A stretch of 33,292 bases of DNA. It comes from an uncultured Clostridia bacterium. Its GTDB lineage: Bacteria > Bacillota > Clostridia > TANB77 > CAG-508. The notes under the pieces are model-generated. The model worked only from the letters and a program-made list of their open reading frames with translations. It did not search any database and was not told where the DNA came from. Positions 16,385 to 25,888 of this stretch are shown here, piece after piece; the stretch's first letter is position 1; the number at the start of each line of letters is the position of its first letter. The DNA is taken from contig CALXFI010000009.1 in assembly GCA_944387535.1 (NCBI GenBank), positions 1-33,292 of the forward strand, written 5' to 3'. The translations under genes and the position numbers were made by a program.

Positions 16385-17395
16385 ATGGATGAAAAAAGAA
16401 GAGAAGAAAGAAGAAATAATCCATTTATAAGAGGAATACAATTAGCTAATATAGATCGTACAGATGGAAATGTTAGTTATATTGGTGATAGAATGTCTTT
16501 AGTAACTCCACAGCAAAGAATAAATCATAGAAAATTAAGTATGGAAGCACAAAAAAAATATGATTCAATATCACCAGAAAAGAAGGAAGCAAAATTAAGA
16601 GAATATAGGGAAGTTTTCGACAATGCAAAACCACCAAGACAAAATAGTAAAAAAGTTATAAGAAGACCAGATGCATTTAAGAAAAATAAAAAATTCAAAG
16701 GCTCAAGAGTAGCAATAGTGGCTGCAATAGTAGCAGCAATGGCTGCAGGTACTATTGTAATTGGTGGACAAATGAACAATAAAGAGCAAAGCAATCCAAT
16801 AACAATTGAGCAAGCATTAGAAAGTGGTACTTCATTAAAAGAATTGGCAATTACTCCTGAAATGCAAAGTGAAATAGAAGAAATACAAAATAGATTGAAT
16901 TCAATAGATGTTCAAAATATGTCAGATAGTGAATTAAGAAAGTTAGGTTTAGAAATAGACAATCTTCAATTAAACGAAATATTTAAATCTAAAGTAGGAA
17001 ATGCTTTAGGAGTAGAACCAGAACAAATAGAAGTATCATATAGAGGAGCTTCTGGACCAGATGAAAGTGATTCACAAGAAAAATTTGGTATAACAGTAAA
17101 AAATGATGAAGGTATAGAACTTACAACATATAATGGAGATAATATTCCAGAAGGTATGAAAGATTACATTAGAAATATAGGAGAAGTGCAAGGTGCTGTA
17201 GCAAAAATTGAAAATGAAAATTTTGATAGAGATTCAGTTTTAGATACATATAAAACAGCAATGGATGAAACTTCTAGATTCGCAGCAGGAAAAGTAAAAT
17301 ATGATGGAAAAACTTTCACATTAGAACAAGAAAGCGAGAAAGATTTAGCAGAACAAACAACTTATGAAATAGCAGACGACGGTGATGAAAGATAA
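16385..17395 (+). CDS. Single-pass membrane protein of unknown function
   Basis: A 336-aa protein with a basic, polar N-terminal region of about 107 residues (predicted cytoplasmic), one membrane segment (VAIVAAIVAAMAAGTIVIGG, about 108-127) and an acidic C-terminal region of about 210 residues outside. The outer part has a helical stretch (EIEEIQNRLNSIDVQNMSDS) and ends in an acidic tail (IADDGDER). I recognise no enzyme motif. Start ATG 16385 with AGGAGG (16371-16376) and its own promoter; an intergenic hairpin separates it from the glucan synthase gene, so read-through expression of both is possible. The position before a cell-envelope polysaccharide enzyme is compatible with an envelope role, but that is weak evidence. 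Confidence 0.8.
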   Translation: MDEKRREERRNNPFIRGIQLANIDRTDGNVSYIGDRMSLVTPQQRINHRKLSMEAQKKYDSISPEKKEAKLREYREVFDNAKPPRQNSKKVIRRPDAFKKNKKFKGSRVAIVAAIVAAMAAGTIVIGGQMNNKEQSNPITIEQALESGTSLKELAITPEMQSEIEEIQNRLNSIDVQNMSDSELRKLGLEIDNLQLNEIFKSKVGNALGVEPEQIEVSYRGASGPDESDSQEKFGITVKNDEGIELTTYNGDNIPEGMKDYIRNIGEVQGAVAKIENENFDRDSVLDTYKTAMDETSRFAAGKVKYDGKTFTLEQESEKDLAEQTTYEIADDGDER

Positions 17396-17416
17396 ATTAA
17401 TAAATGCATAAAATTA

Positions 17417-17471
17417 CCACTCTTTGTAAACAATATGTGTAAAACATATTTACAAGGAGTGGAATTTTTTT
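17417..17471 (+). promoter_or_regulatory. Terminator-like hairpin containing the ribosome site of the glucan synthase gene
   Basis: CCACTC-T-TTGTAAA (17417-17430) pairs with TTTACAA-G-GAGTGG (17449-17462), extended by TATG/CATA near the loop, and is followed by seven T residues (17465-17471). The only Shine-Dalgarno for the next gene, AAGGAG (17454-17459), lies inside the 3' arm, and the TTG start at 17470 sits at the end of the T-run. I see no promoter between the hairpin and the gene, so the hairpin may act as terminator/attenuator and as a translation block. Confidence 0.65.
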
Positions 17472-20400
17472 GAAAGAAAATAAAATATTAAAAATAAATG
17501 GAACGCCGTTAGATAAACAACAATTAGAAAAGCATCTAGAAAAAATTGCATCTTCCCATAATTTATCCAGTAAATCAGAAAAAAGCACATATCCAGTGCC
17601 ACATATGTTAGAAAGTTTTAAGGTTATTCAAGAAGTATATAATTTACTAAATGAACATTTAAAATTAGGAATAAGTATACATCCAGCAGGCGAATGGCTT
17701 TTAGACAACTTATATGCTATAGAAGAATGTGTAAAACAAATTGAAAAAGAACTAACATTAAAAAAATATACAAGTTTTTTAGGAATAGCAAATGGACAAT
17801 ATCAAGGGTTTGCAAGAATATATGTATTAGCCTCAGAGATAGTTGCCTTTACTGATAATAGAATAGAAAGAAAAGATTTAGAAAGCTACCTTGCTAGCTA
17901 TCAAACAAAAAAGACACTTAGCATGGAAGAAATATGGAATATAGGTATATTTTTAGAAATTGCAATAATAGAAAATATAAGAGAAGTTTGTGAAAAAATT
18001 TATATATCCCAAATAGAAAAATATAAAGCAGAAAATATAGTAGAAAGATTAGTAGAAAATAAACCAAAACAAGAACAAGTATTTAAAAATAATAATTTTA
18101 AAAAAGTAGAAAAAAACGTATTAAATGATATGCAGTATTCTTTTGTAGAATATATGTCATATATATTAAAAAGATATGGAAAAAAAGGTTACAGTTATTT
18201 AAAAGCATTAGAAGAGACAGTAGAGCTTACAGGAACTACAGTATCAGATATTATTAAGAAAGAACATTTTGATATTGCAGTAAGAAAAGTATCAATTGGA
18301 AATAGTATAACAAGCATAAAAAAAGTGCAAAGAATGAATTTTTTAGAAATATTTGAAAAAGTAAATGGAGTAGAAGAATTATTAAAACAAGACCCTAGCT
18401 TAGTATATGAAAAAATGGATAACAAAACAAAGGAATATTATAGAAATAAAATAAAAGAAATATCTAGGAAAACTAAAATATCAGAAATATATATAACAAG
18501 AAAATTATTAGAATTAGCAAATGAAAATTCTGGAAAGGGCAAAAAAAGTCATATTGGATATTATTTAATAGATGAAGGAATAGATGAATTATATAAAGCT
18601 TTAAAATATAAGAAAAAAAATTCTATAACAGCAAAAGAGAAAACAAAAATTTATATCACAGTATTATTTGTATTTAGTCTAATAATATCTTTTTGCTTAG
18701 CAAATAGTTTAAATAGAAATATAAATAATTGGGCTATTTTAATAGTCTCATGGATATTATTTTTTATACCTGCAACAGAAGTAGTAAATCAAATTATATC
18801 ATATATATTAAGTAAGGTTGTAAAGCCAAAATTAATACCAAAATTAGATTTATCTAAAGGAATAGATAAAGAAAATAGTACAATGGTAGTAATTCCTACA
18901 ATAGTGAATTCTAGAGAAAAAGTAAAAGACTTAATTAAGAAGTTAGAAGTATTTTATTTAGCAAATAAATCAAAGAATTTATATTTTTGCTTACTTGGAG
19001 ATTGTACAGAAAGTAATAAAGAAGAGGAAGATTTTGATGATGAAGTAATAGAAGAAGGAAAAAAACAAACAGAAATGTTAAATAAAAAATACGAAAGTTC
19101 TAGTAAAATTCCTATTTTTAATTTTATATATAGAAAAAGAAAATATAATGAAAAAGAAGGTTCGTATTTAGGTTGGGAAAGAAAAAGAGGAATGCTTACA
19201 CAATTTAATGAGTACTTACTTGGAAACATAGAAAATCCTTTTAGAGAAAATACGCTGTTTTTTGGGACGGGGTCAAAAAACAGCAGTAAGGAAGAATTTG
19301 AAAATGAACTAAAAAATATAAAATATATAATAACCCTAGATGCAGATACAGAGCTTGTATTAGACTCAGCTTTTGGACTTGTAGGAGCAATGGCACATAT
19401 TTTAAATAGACCTGAAATAGATAGTAAAACAAATATAGTGACAGCAGGTTATGGTATTATGCAACCAAGAGTTGGAATAGATTTAAATGTAAGTAATTTC
19501 AATTTATTTACAAAAATATTTGCAGGAGCAGGAGGAATAGACTCATATACAAATGCAATTTCAGACTTATATCAAGATAATTTTAAAGAAGGAATTTTCA
19601 CAGGAAAAGGAATTTATGATTTAAAAGTATATTCTAAAGTATTAAAAGACCAAATACCAGAAAACACAGTACTAAGCCATGACTTACTAGAAGGATGTTA
19701 CTTAAGATGTGGACTAGTTTCAGATATAATGCTTATGGATGGATATCCTACAAAATATAATAGTTTTATGAATAGACTGTCTAGATGGATAAGAGGAGAT
19801 ATTCAAATTGCAAGATGGATATCTTCTAAAAGACATTTAAATTTATTATCAAGATATAAGATTTTAGACAATATTCGTAGAAGTTTATTAGAAATAAGCA
19901 TAATGTTTTCTTTAATTTTTACAGGAATAGTAGGTGCGGTTTTTAATAAAAAAGTTTTAGGAATAATTGTAAGCTTAATTTTAGTAGCTATAATTCCATT
20001 TATATTAGAGTTTGTAAATTACTTAGTATTTAAGAAAAATGGTGAGCAAAAACAAAAAACATTTACACCTAAAATAACAGGGGTAAAAGGGACTTTTTTA
20101 AGGGGAATATTAACTTTGGGCTCACTTCCTTATAAAGCATATGTATCCCTAAAATCTATTTTGGTAAGTAGTTATAGACTTAATTTTAGTCATAAGCATT
20201 TACTAGAATGGATGACATCAGAAGAAGCGGAAAAACAAGCAAAAGGTGATTTGTTCTCATATATAAAGCAAATGCTAGTAAATATTATTATAGGTTTAGT
20301 TTGTATATTTACTAGAAATTTATTTGGTATTTGTTTAGGGATTATTTGGATAATAACACCTGTAATTATGTGGTATATAAGTAGAAAAAGAAAAGAAGAA

Positions 20401-23400
20401 AAGTCATTAGAAAAATTAACAGTAGCGGAAAAAGAATATATAAAAGAAATAGGAAAAAGAACATGGGATTTCTTTGAAACTTATTTAACCAAAGAAAACA
20501 ATTATTTAATTACAGACAATTATCAAGAAGATAGGAAGGAAAAGGTGGTTCCAAGAACATCTTCAACTAATATTGGTCTTTCACTTCTTGCAGTAATTTC
20601 AGCAGAAGATTTAGGATATATTGATAGAGAAAGATCATTGAAATTATTGAAAGAAATGTTACTTACAATAGAGAGCCTTCCTAAATGGAATGGACATTTA
20701 TATAATTGGTATCAAATAAAAACAAAAGAACCTTTAATTCCAAGATATATATCAACAGTGGATAGTGGTAATTTCGTAGGCTATCTTTTTGTTGTAAAGA
20801 GTTTCTTAAAGGAAATAGTAGATAATGAAAATAAAGTGCTGTTTTTTGACCCCGTCCTAAAAAACAGCAACAAAGAAGAAAAAAGAGAAGAAAGAAAAAA
20901 AGAAATAGAAAACTTAATATTAATAGTAGATAATTTAATAAAAAATACAGATTTTAAAGTATTATATAATAATGAATTGCAAATGTTTTCAATTGGGTTT
21001 AATGTTGAAGAAAATAAATTAACAGATTCATATTATGATTTATTAGCATCAGAAGCAAGACAAGCAAGTTTTGTTGCTATTGCTAAAAAAGATATACCAT
21101 CAAAACATTGGAATAGTTTAAGTAGAACTTTAACAACTTTAGGAAAATATAAAGGTTTAATTTCGTGGTCAGGTACAGCTTTTGAATATCTAATGCCAGA
21201 TATAAATATTCCAAGATATAAAGGGAGTCTTCTTGATGAATCTTGTAAGTTCATGATAATGAGCCAAAAAGAATATGCAAAAAGATTAAATATACCTTGG
21301 GGAATATCAGAAGCAGCGTTTAATGTAAAAGACTTAAAATCAAATTACCAATATAAAGCATTTGGAATACCATGGCTTGGGTTAAAAAGAGGTTTAGGAG
21401 ATGAACTTGTTGTATCTAGTTATGGAAGTGTTTTAGCGATAGGAGATTGCCCAAAAGAAGAAGTACAAAACTTGAAAAGATTAGAAAAAGAAGGCATGTA
21501 TGATAAATTTGGTTTTTATGAGTCAATAGATTATACGCCAGAAAGGGTAGAAAAGGGAAAAACTTCAAGCGTTGTGAAAACTTATATGGCACACCATCAA
21601 GGCTTAATACTCCTTTCGATTAATAACTTATTTAATGATAAAATCCTGCAAAAAAGATTTATGGAAAACCCAGAAATGGAAGCTGTAAGTGTATTACTTC
21701 AAGAAACAATGCCAGAAACAGCAATTATAACAAAAGAAACTAAAGAAAAGGTAGAAAAATTAAAATACAAAGATTATGAAGATTATATTGTAACGAAATA
21801 TAACAAAATAGATGAAAGATTAGTTACAGGAAATATCATATCTAGTGAAGATTATGTTGTAGCAATGAACCAAAAGGCACAAGGCGTAAGTAAGTATAAA
21901 GATGTTTATATAAATCGTTATAAACCAACAGATGATTATTCTCAGGGAATATTTTTTGTTATGAAAAATATTAAAACAAAAAGATTATGGAGTTCTAATT
22001 ATCTATTTAATGATAAAAAGGAAAATTACCAAATAAGTTTTATGCCAGATAAATGTGAACAAGAAATATTAGAGGGAAATATTAAGACTAAAATAAAAAC
22101 AACAATTTCTTCAAATGAGCCAGTAGAACTAAGAAGAGTAACATTAGAAAATGGAGGAAATGATGAAGAAATAATAGAAGTAACAGTATATTTTGAACCA
22201 GTATTATCTAAAAAGGAAGACGATTATGCTCATCCTGTATTTAATAATTTATTTTTGATTACAAAATATGATGAAGAACAAAATAGTTTAATTATAAAAA
22301 GGAAAAAGAGAGAACAAAATACAAAAGAAATGTATTTAGGAACGACTTTATCCACAAATAGTGAAACAATTGGGGATTTAGAGTATGAAATTAGTGAATC
22401 AAAGTTCATTGGAAGAGGAAATCTTGGAATTCCACAAATGATAGAAAAGGGAATTCCACTATCTAAGAAAATTGGACTAGTTACAGAAGCCTTAGTTGCA
22501 ATGAAAAGAACTGTTAAAGTAAAGCCACATGATAAAGCTTATATTGATTTTATATTAAGTGTAGGAGAAGATGAAACACAAGTAAAACAAAATTTAGAAA
22601 AATATAAAACTTATGAAAATGTAAAAAATGAATTTGAATTATCAAAAGCAAGAGTGGAAGCAGAAAGCAGATATTTAAGGGTAAAAGGAAAAGAAATTGC
22701 AATATATCAAAAAATATTATCTTATATAATTTTTGATAATCCAGTAAAATCTGAAAGGTTAAAAAAGATAAATCCTGGAGAATATAAACAAAGTAATCTT
22801 TGGAAATATGGAATATCAGGAGATTTGCCAATTATACTTGTAAAAATAAGAGATGTAAATGACAGCTATATTGTAAAAGAAGTATTAAAAGCATATGAGT
22901 TTTTTAGAACTAAAAATGTAGATACAGAAATAGTTATTTTGGATGAAGAAAAACACAGTTATGAAAATTATGTAAGAGAAGAAATAGAAAATGAGATATT
23001 AAATAGACATATGTCGTATTTAAAAAATATAAAAGGTGGGATATTTACTTTAGTAAAAGGAGAAGTAGACAAAAAAGATATATGTTTATTAGAATTAATT
23101 GCTTGTGTTACAATTGATGGTATTAAAGGCGGTTTGGAAAATAATATAAAAGATTTAGAAGAGGAATATTTGGATAAATATAGGCTTATTAATGAAAGTG
23201 AAACAAATGTGATATTGCCAGAGGAAGAAGATAAAGATATTGATGTATTAGAAAATAGTGAAAAGCTTAAATATTATAATGAATATGGTGGCTTTTCTGA
23301 AGATGGAAAAGAATATTTAATAAGAGTAAATAAAGAAAATAGACTTCCAACTGTATGGTGTAATATTTTAGCAAACGAAAAGTTTGGTACAGTCATTACT

Positions 23401-25677
23401 GAAAATATGGGAGGATACAGTTGGTTTAAGAATAGTAGATTAAATAGAGTAACTGTTTGGAATAATAATCCAAGCATGGATGTCCCAAGTGAAATTATTT
23501 ATATGAAAGAAGAAAATGGGAAAGCATGGTCTTTAGGTTTGAACCCAATGCCAGACAACAGAAATTATAATGTAATATATGGTTTCGGATATAGCAAATA
23601 TATACACAAAAGTTCTGGAATAGAACAAGAATTAGAAGTTTTTGTACCTAAAGAAGATTCTTGTAAGATAAGTATCTTAAACTTAAAAAATACAACTCCA
23701 AATAGGAGAAAATTAGAATTATATTATTATATAAAGCCAGTTCTTGGAGAAGATGAAATAAAAACAAATGGATATTTAGATGTAACATTTGATAAAAACA
23801 ATAATATTTTATATGGCAAAAATCTTTATAAAAGAGAAGAACAAGATTATTTTATATATGTATCTTCTAGCGAAAAAATAGAGTCTTTTACAGGTGATAA
23901 AAATTCATTTTTGGGTCCGGGTGGACTTTCTAATCCACAAGGTTTAAAAAAGATAAGGTTAAATAATGATAGTGGTTTAGGTAAAAAATCCTGTATGGCA
24001 TTTTCTATTGAAGTAGAACTTGAAAGCTATTCATCTAAAGAAATATCTTTCATATTAGGTGCAGATGAAAATTTAATTGATTGTAAAAATACTTCTTATA
24101 AATATAGTAAATTGAATAATTGTAAACAAGAATTATTATTAAATAAAAATAATTGGAAGGATATTTTAGGAAGAATACAAGTATATACTCCAATAGAATC
24201 TACAAATATATTGCTAAATGGATGGATTGCATATCAAACAATTGTAAGTAGACTTCTTGGAAGAAGCGGATATTACCAATCAGGTGGAGCTTTTGGCTTT
24301 AGAGACCAACTTCAAGATACTTTAGGTTTAAAATATTTAGATGTAAATATCATGAAAAATCAAATAATAAAACACAGTAAACACCAATTTGTAGAAGGAG
24401 ATGTAGAACATTGGTGGCATGACGAAACAGGAAGGGGGATTAGAACAAGATTTTCAGATGATTTATTATGGCTTGCATTTGTTACAATTGAATATATTAA
24501 GTTTACAGGAGATAAAAGTATATTAGATATAGAAACCCCTTTCTTAAAAGGAGAAGAATTACAAGAAGGAGAAGATGAAAGATATGATAAATATCAAACA
24601 TCTGAAGAAAAAGGTTCTATTTATAATCATTGTATAAGAGCAATAGAAAGGTCGTTAAACTTTGGAGAAAATGGACTTCCTAAAATTGGCTCAGGTGATT
24701 GGAACGATGGATTTAGTACAGTTGGAAACAAAGGAAAAGGAGAAAGCATTTGGCTTGGATTTTTCTTATATTATATTTTAGATAATTTTATTCCAATTAT
24801 AAAAGAAGTTGAAGAAATAAAAGGAGAGGAAAAAGGAAATAATAAATTAGTAGAAAAATATGAAAAAATAAAACAAGATTTAAAAAGGGCATTGAATACA
24901 AATGGTTGGGATGGAAGATGGTATAAAAGAGCATATATGGATGATGGAAATATTTTAGGTAGTATGGAAAATGACGAGTGTAGAATTGATAGTATTGCAC
25001 AAAGTTGGAGTATTATTTCAAATGCAGGTGATAATGATAAAAAATATATTTCTATGGAAAGTTTAGAAAATCATTTAGTTGATAAAGAAAATGGTATTAT
25101 TAAATTATTAGACCCACCATTTGAAAAAGGAAAGTTAGAACCAGGTTATATTAAAGCATATTTACCAGGAGTAAGAGAAAATGGAGGACAATATACACAT
25201 AGTGCCATTTGGGTTATTATTGCAGAGAGTATGCTTGGCTTTGGTGATAAAGCTTTAGAATTCTACAGGATGATTAATCCGATAGAGCATTCAAGAACTA
25301 AGGATGCCTCTAATAAATATAAGGTTGAACCATATGTAATAGCAGCAGATATTTATGGACAAGGAAATTTAGTAGGATGTGGTGGATGGACTTGGTATAC
25401 AGGTTCTAGCAGTTGGTATTACAAAGCAGGTATTGAATATATTTTAGGGTTAAAGATAGAAAATGGTTACATGACAATTGATCCTTGTATTCCAAAAGAT
25501 TGGAAGGAATATCAAATACAGTATAAGTGGAAGGATAGTATTTATCATATTAATGTTAAAAATCCTAATAATAAAAATAGAGGAGTAACTAAAGTACTGT
25601 TAGATAACAATGAGATAGAAAATAAGATAAGACTAGATGGAACAAGAAAGATTTATCATATAGAAGTTATATTATAA
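17470..25677 (+). CDS. Cyclic beta-1,2-glucan synthase-like GT84/GH94 enzyme
   Basis: A 2735-aa membrane enzyme with the full plan of NdvB/CGS proteins. After an N-terminal helical region come membrane segments (about 393-440), a family-84-like glycosyltransferase part with TMVVIPTIVNS and the UDP-sugar motif LDADTE (about 622), more membrane segments (about 806-852 and 935-975), a glucoamylase-like domain (PRTSSTNIGLSLLAVIS near 1027, HHQGLILLSINN near 1375), beta-sandwich domains, and a C-terminal GH94 phosphorylase-like domain with EHWWHDE, GSGDWNDG (about 2409) and GGWTWYTGSSSWYY. Family members build and cyclise beta-1,2-glucans from UDP-glucose at the inner membrane face. TTG start at 17470. 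It carries two in-frame palindromic repeats at about residues 595-605 and 1123-1133, both between recognisable domain motifs. The product in this organism is inferred, not shown. Confidence 0.9.
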   Translation: MKENKILKINGTPLDKQQLEKHLEKIASSHNLSSKSEKSTYPVPHMLESFKVIQEVYNLLNEHLKLGISIHPAGEWLLDNLYAIEECVKQIEKELTLKKYTSFLGIANGQYQGFARIYVLASEIVAFTDNRIERKDLESYLASYQTKKTLSMEEIWNIGIFLEIAIIENIREVCEKIYISQIEKYKAENIVERLVENKPKQEQVFKNNNFKKVEKNVLNDMQYSFVEYMSYILKRYGKKGYSYLKALEETVELTGTTVSDIIKKEHFDIAVRKVSIGNSITSIKKVQRMNFLEIFEKVNGVEELLKQDPSLVYEKMDNKTKEYYRNKIKEISRKTKISEIYITRKLLELANENSGKGKKSHIGYYLIDEGIDELYKALKYKKKNSITAKEKTKIYITVLFVFSLIISFCLANSLNRNINNWAILIVSWILFFIPATEVVNQIISYILSKVVKPKLIPKLDLSKGIDKENSTMVVIPTIVNSREKVKDLIKKLEVFYLANKSKNLYFCLLGDCTESNKEEEDFDDEVIEEGKKQTEMLNKKYESSSKIPIFNFIYRKRKYNEKEGSYLGWERKRGMLTQFNEYLLGNIENPFRENTLFFGTGSKNSSKEEFENELKNIKYIITLDADTELVLDSAFGLVGAMAHILNRPEIDSKTNIVTAGYGIMQPRVGIDLNVSNFNLFTKIFAGAGGIDSYTNAISDLYQDNFKEGIFTGKGIYDLKVYSKVLKDQIPENTVLSHDLLEGCYLRCGLVSDIMLMDGYPTKYNSFMNRLSRWIRGDIQIARWISSKRHLNLLSRYKILDNIRRSLLEISIMFSLIFTGIVGAVFNKKVLGIIVSLILVAIIPFILEFVNYLVFKKNGEQKQKTFTPKITGVKGTFLRGILTLGSLPYKAYVSLKSILVSSYRLNFSHKHLLEWMTSEEAEKQAKGDLFSYIKQMLVNIIIGLVCIFTRNLFGICLGIIWIITPVIMWYISRKRKEEKSLEKLTVAEKEYIKEIGKRTWDFFETYLTKENNYLITDNYQEDRKEKVVPRTSSTNIGLSLLAVISAEDLGYIDRERSLKLLKEMLLTIESLPKWNGHLYNWYQIKTKEPLIPRYISTVDSGNFVGYLFVVKSFLKEIVDNENKVLFFDPVLKNSNKEEKREERKKEIENLILIVDNLIKNTDFKVLYNNELQMFSIGFNVEENKLTDSYYDLLASEARQASFVAIAKKDIPSKHWNSLSRTLTTLGKYKGLISWSGTAFEYLMPDINIPRYKGSLLDESCKFMIMSQKEYAKRLNIPWGISEAAFNVKDLKSNYQYKAFGIPWLGLKRGLGDELVVSSYGSVLAIGDCPKEEVQNLKRLEKEGMYDKFGFYESIDYTPERVEKGKTSSVVKTYMAHHQGLILLSINNLFNDKILQKRFMENPEMEAVSVLLQETMPETAIITKETKEKVEKLKYKDYEDYIVTKYNKIDERLVTGNIISSEDYVVAMNQKAQGVSKYKDVYINRYKPTDDYSQGIFFVMKNIKTKRLWSSNYLFNDKKENYQISFMPDKCEQEILEGNIKTKIKTTISSNEPVELRRVTLENGGNDEEIIEVTVYFEPVLSKKEDDYAHPVFNNLFLITKYDEEQNSLIIKRKKREQNTKEMYLGTTLSTNSETIGDLEYEISESKFIGRGNLGIPQMIEKGIPLSKKIGLVTEALVAMKRTVKVKPHDKAYIDFILSVGEDETQVKQNLEKYKTYENVKNEFELSKARVEAESRYLRVKGKEIAIYQKILSYIIFDNPVKSERLKKINPGEYKQSNLWKYGISGDLPIILVKIRDVNDSYIVKEVLKAYEFFRTKNVDTEIVILDEEKHSYENYVREEIENEILNRHMSYLKNIKGGIFTLVKGEVDKKDICLLELIACVTIDGIKGGLENNIKDLEEEYLDKYRLINESETNVILPEEEDKDIDVLENSEKLKYYNEYGGFSEDGKEYLIRVNKENRLPTVWCNILANEKFGTVITENMGGYSWFKNSRLNRVTVWNNNPSMDVPSEIIYMKEENGKAWSLGLNPMPDNRNYNVIYGFGYSKYIHKSSGIEQELEVFVPKEDSCKISILNLKNTTPNRRKLELYYYIKPVLGEDEIKTNGYLDVTFDKNNNILYGKNLYKREEQDYFIYVSSSEKIESFTGDKNSFLGPGGLSNPQGLKKIRLNNDSGLGKKSCMAFSIEVELESYSSKEISFILGADENLIDCKNTSYKYSKLNNCKQELLLNKNNWKDILGRIQVYTPIESTNILLNGWIAYQTIVSRLLGRSGYYQSGGAFGFRDQLQDTLGLKYLDVNIMKNQIIKHSKHQFVEGDVEHWWHDETGRGIRTRFSDDLLWLAFVTIEYIKFTGDKSILDIETPFLKGEELQEGEDERYDKYQTSEEKGSIYNHCIRAIERSLNFGENGLPKIGSGDWNDGFSTVGNKGKGESIWLGFFLYYILDNFIPIIKEVEEIKGEEKGNNKLVEKYEKIKQDLKRALNTNGWDGRWYKRAYMDDGNILGSMENDECRIDSIAQSWSIISNAGDNDKKYISMESLENHLVDKENGIIKLLDPPFEKGKLEPGYIKAYLPGVRENGGQYTHSAIWVIIAESMLGFGDKALEFYRMINPIEHSRTKDASNKYKVEPYVIAADIYGQGNLVGCGGWTWYTGSSSWYYKAGIEYILGLKIENGYMTIDPCIPKDWKEYQIQYKWKDSIYHINVKNPNNKNRGVTKVLLDNNEIENKIRLDGTRKIYHIEVIL
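19254..19284 (+). repeat. 31-bp palindromic repeat, copy 1, inside the glucan synthase gene
   Basis: Arms GCTGTTTTTT and AAAAAACAGC flank the core GGGACGGGGTC. It encodes LFFGTGSKNS in the host frame. The core is far more G-rich than the surrounding AT-rich sequence. Copy 2 lies 1.6 kb downstream in inverted core orientation. Confidence 0.85.
20838..20868 (-). repeat. 31-bp palindromic repeat, copy 2, inverted
   Basis: Same 10-nt arms as copy 1, with core GACCCCGTCCT, which is the reverse complement of copy 1's core apart from one base. It encodes LFFDPVLKNS and starts at the same codon phase as copy 1. In this orientation the other two frames contain stop codons, so only the frame actually used is open. 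Confidence 0.85.
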
Positions 25678-25726
25678 ATAAAAATTAGTAGATAATATGA
25701 AATAAAGTATAATAAAAGTACGACAA

Positions 25727-25766
25727 GAAAGAAGTTGTCTAGAAGGATAACTTCTTTCATTTTTTT
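25727..25766 (+). terminator. Terminator of the glucan synthase gene
   Basis: GAAAGAAGTT (25727-25736), 12-nt loop, AACTTCTTTC (25749-25758), then T-run 25760-25766. Confidence 0.85.
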
Positions 25767-25786
25767 GCATAAAATTTAAAAGTGCT

Positions 25787-25826
25787 AAATGTAACTATTT
25801 ATACATAAAAATCAAATGTAACTATT
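25787..25826. repeat. Two 13-bp direct repeats 27 bp apart
   Basis: AAATGTAACTATT occurs at 25787-25799 and 25814-25826, in a gene-free stretch just before a 5'-truncated gene. A perfect hairpin TAGAGAC/GTCTCTA follows near 25859-25879, with a T-run on the minus strand. These may be remnants of a mobile-element junction. Confidence 0.5.
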
Positions 25827-25888
25827 CAGGGGTAGCGAAATTAAGATAATATAAAAATAGAGACATTTTAAGTCTCTACAAATTCTAA

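Noticed and set aside
22550..22831. Long minus-strand open frames opposite the glucan synthase and other genes
   Set aside because: They are hydrophobic mirror frames of A-rich coding sequence, without ribosome sites or family motifs.
25787..25826. CRISPR array
   Set aside because: Only two 13-bp repeats with one 14-bp spacer and no cas gene; too short and too few.
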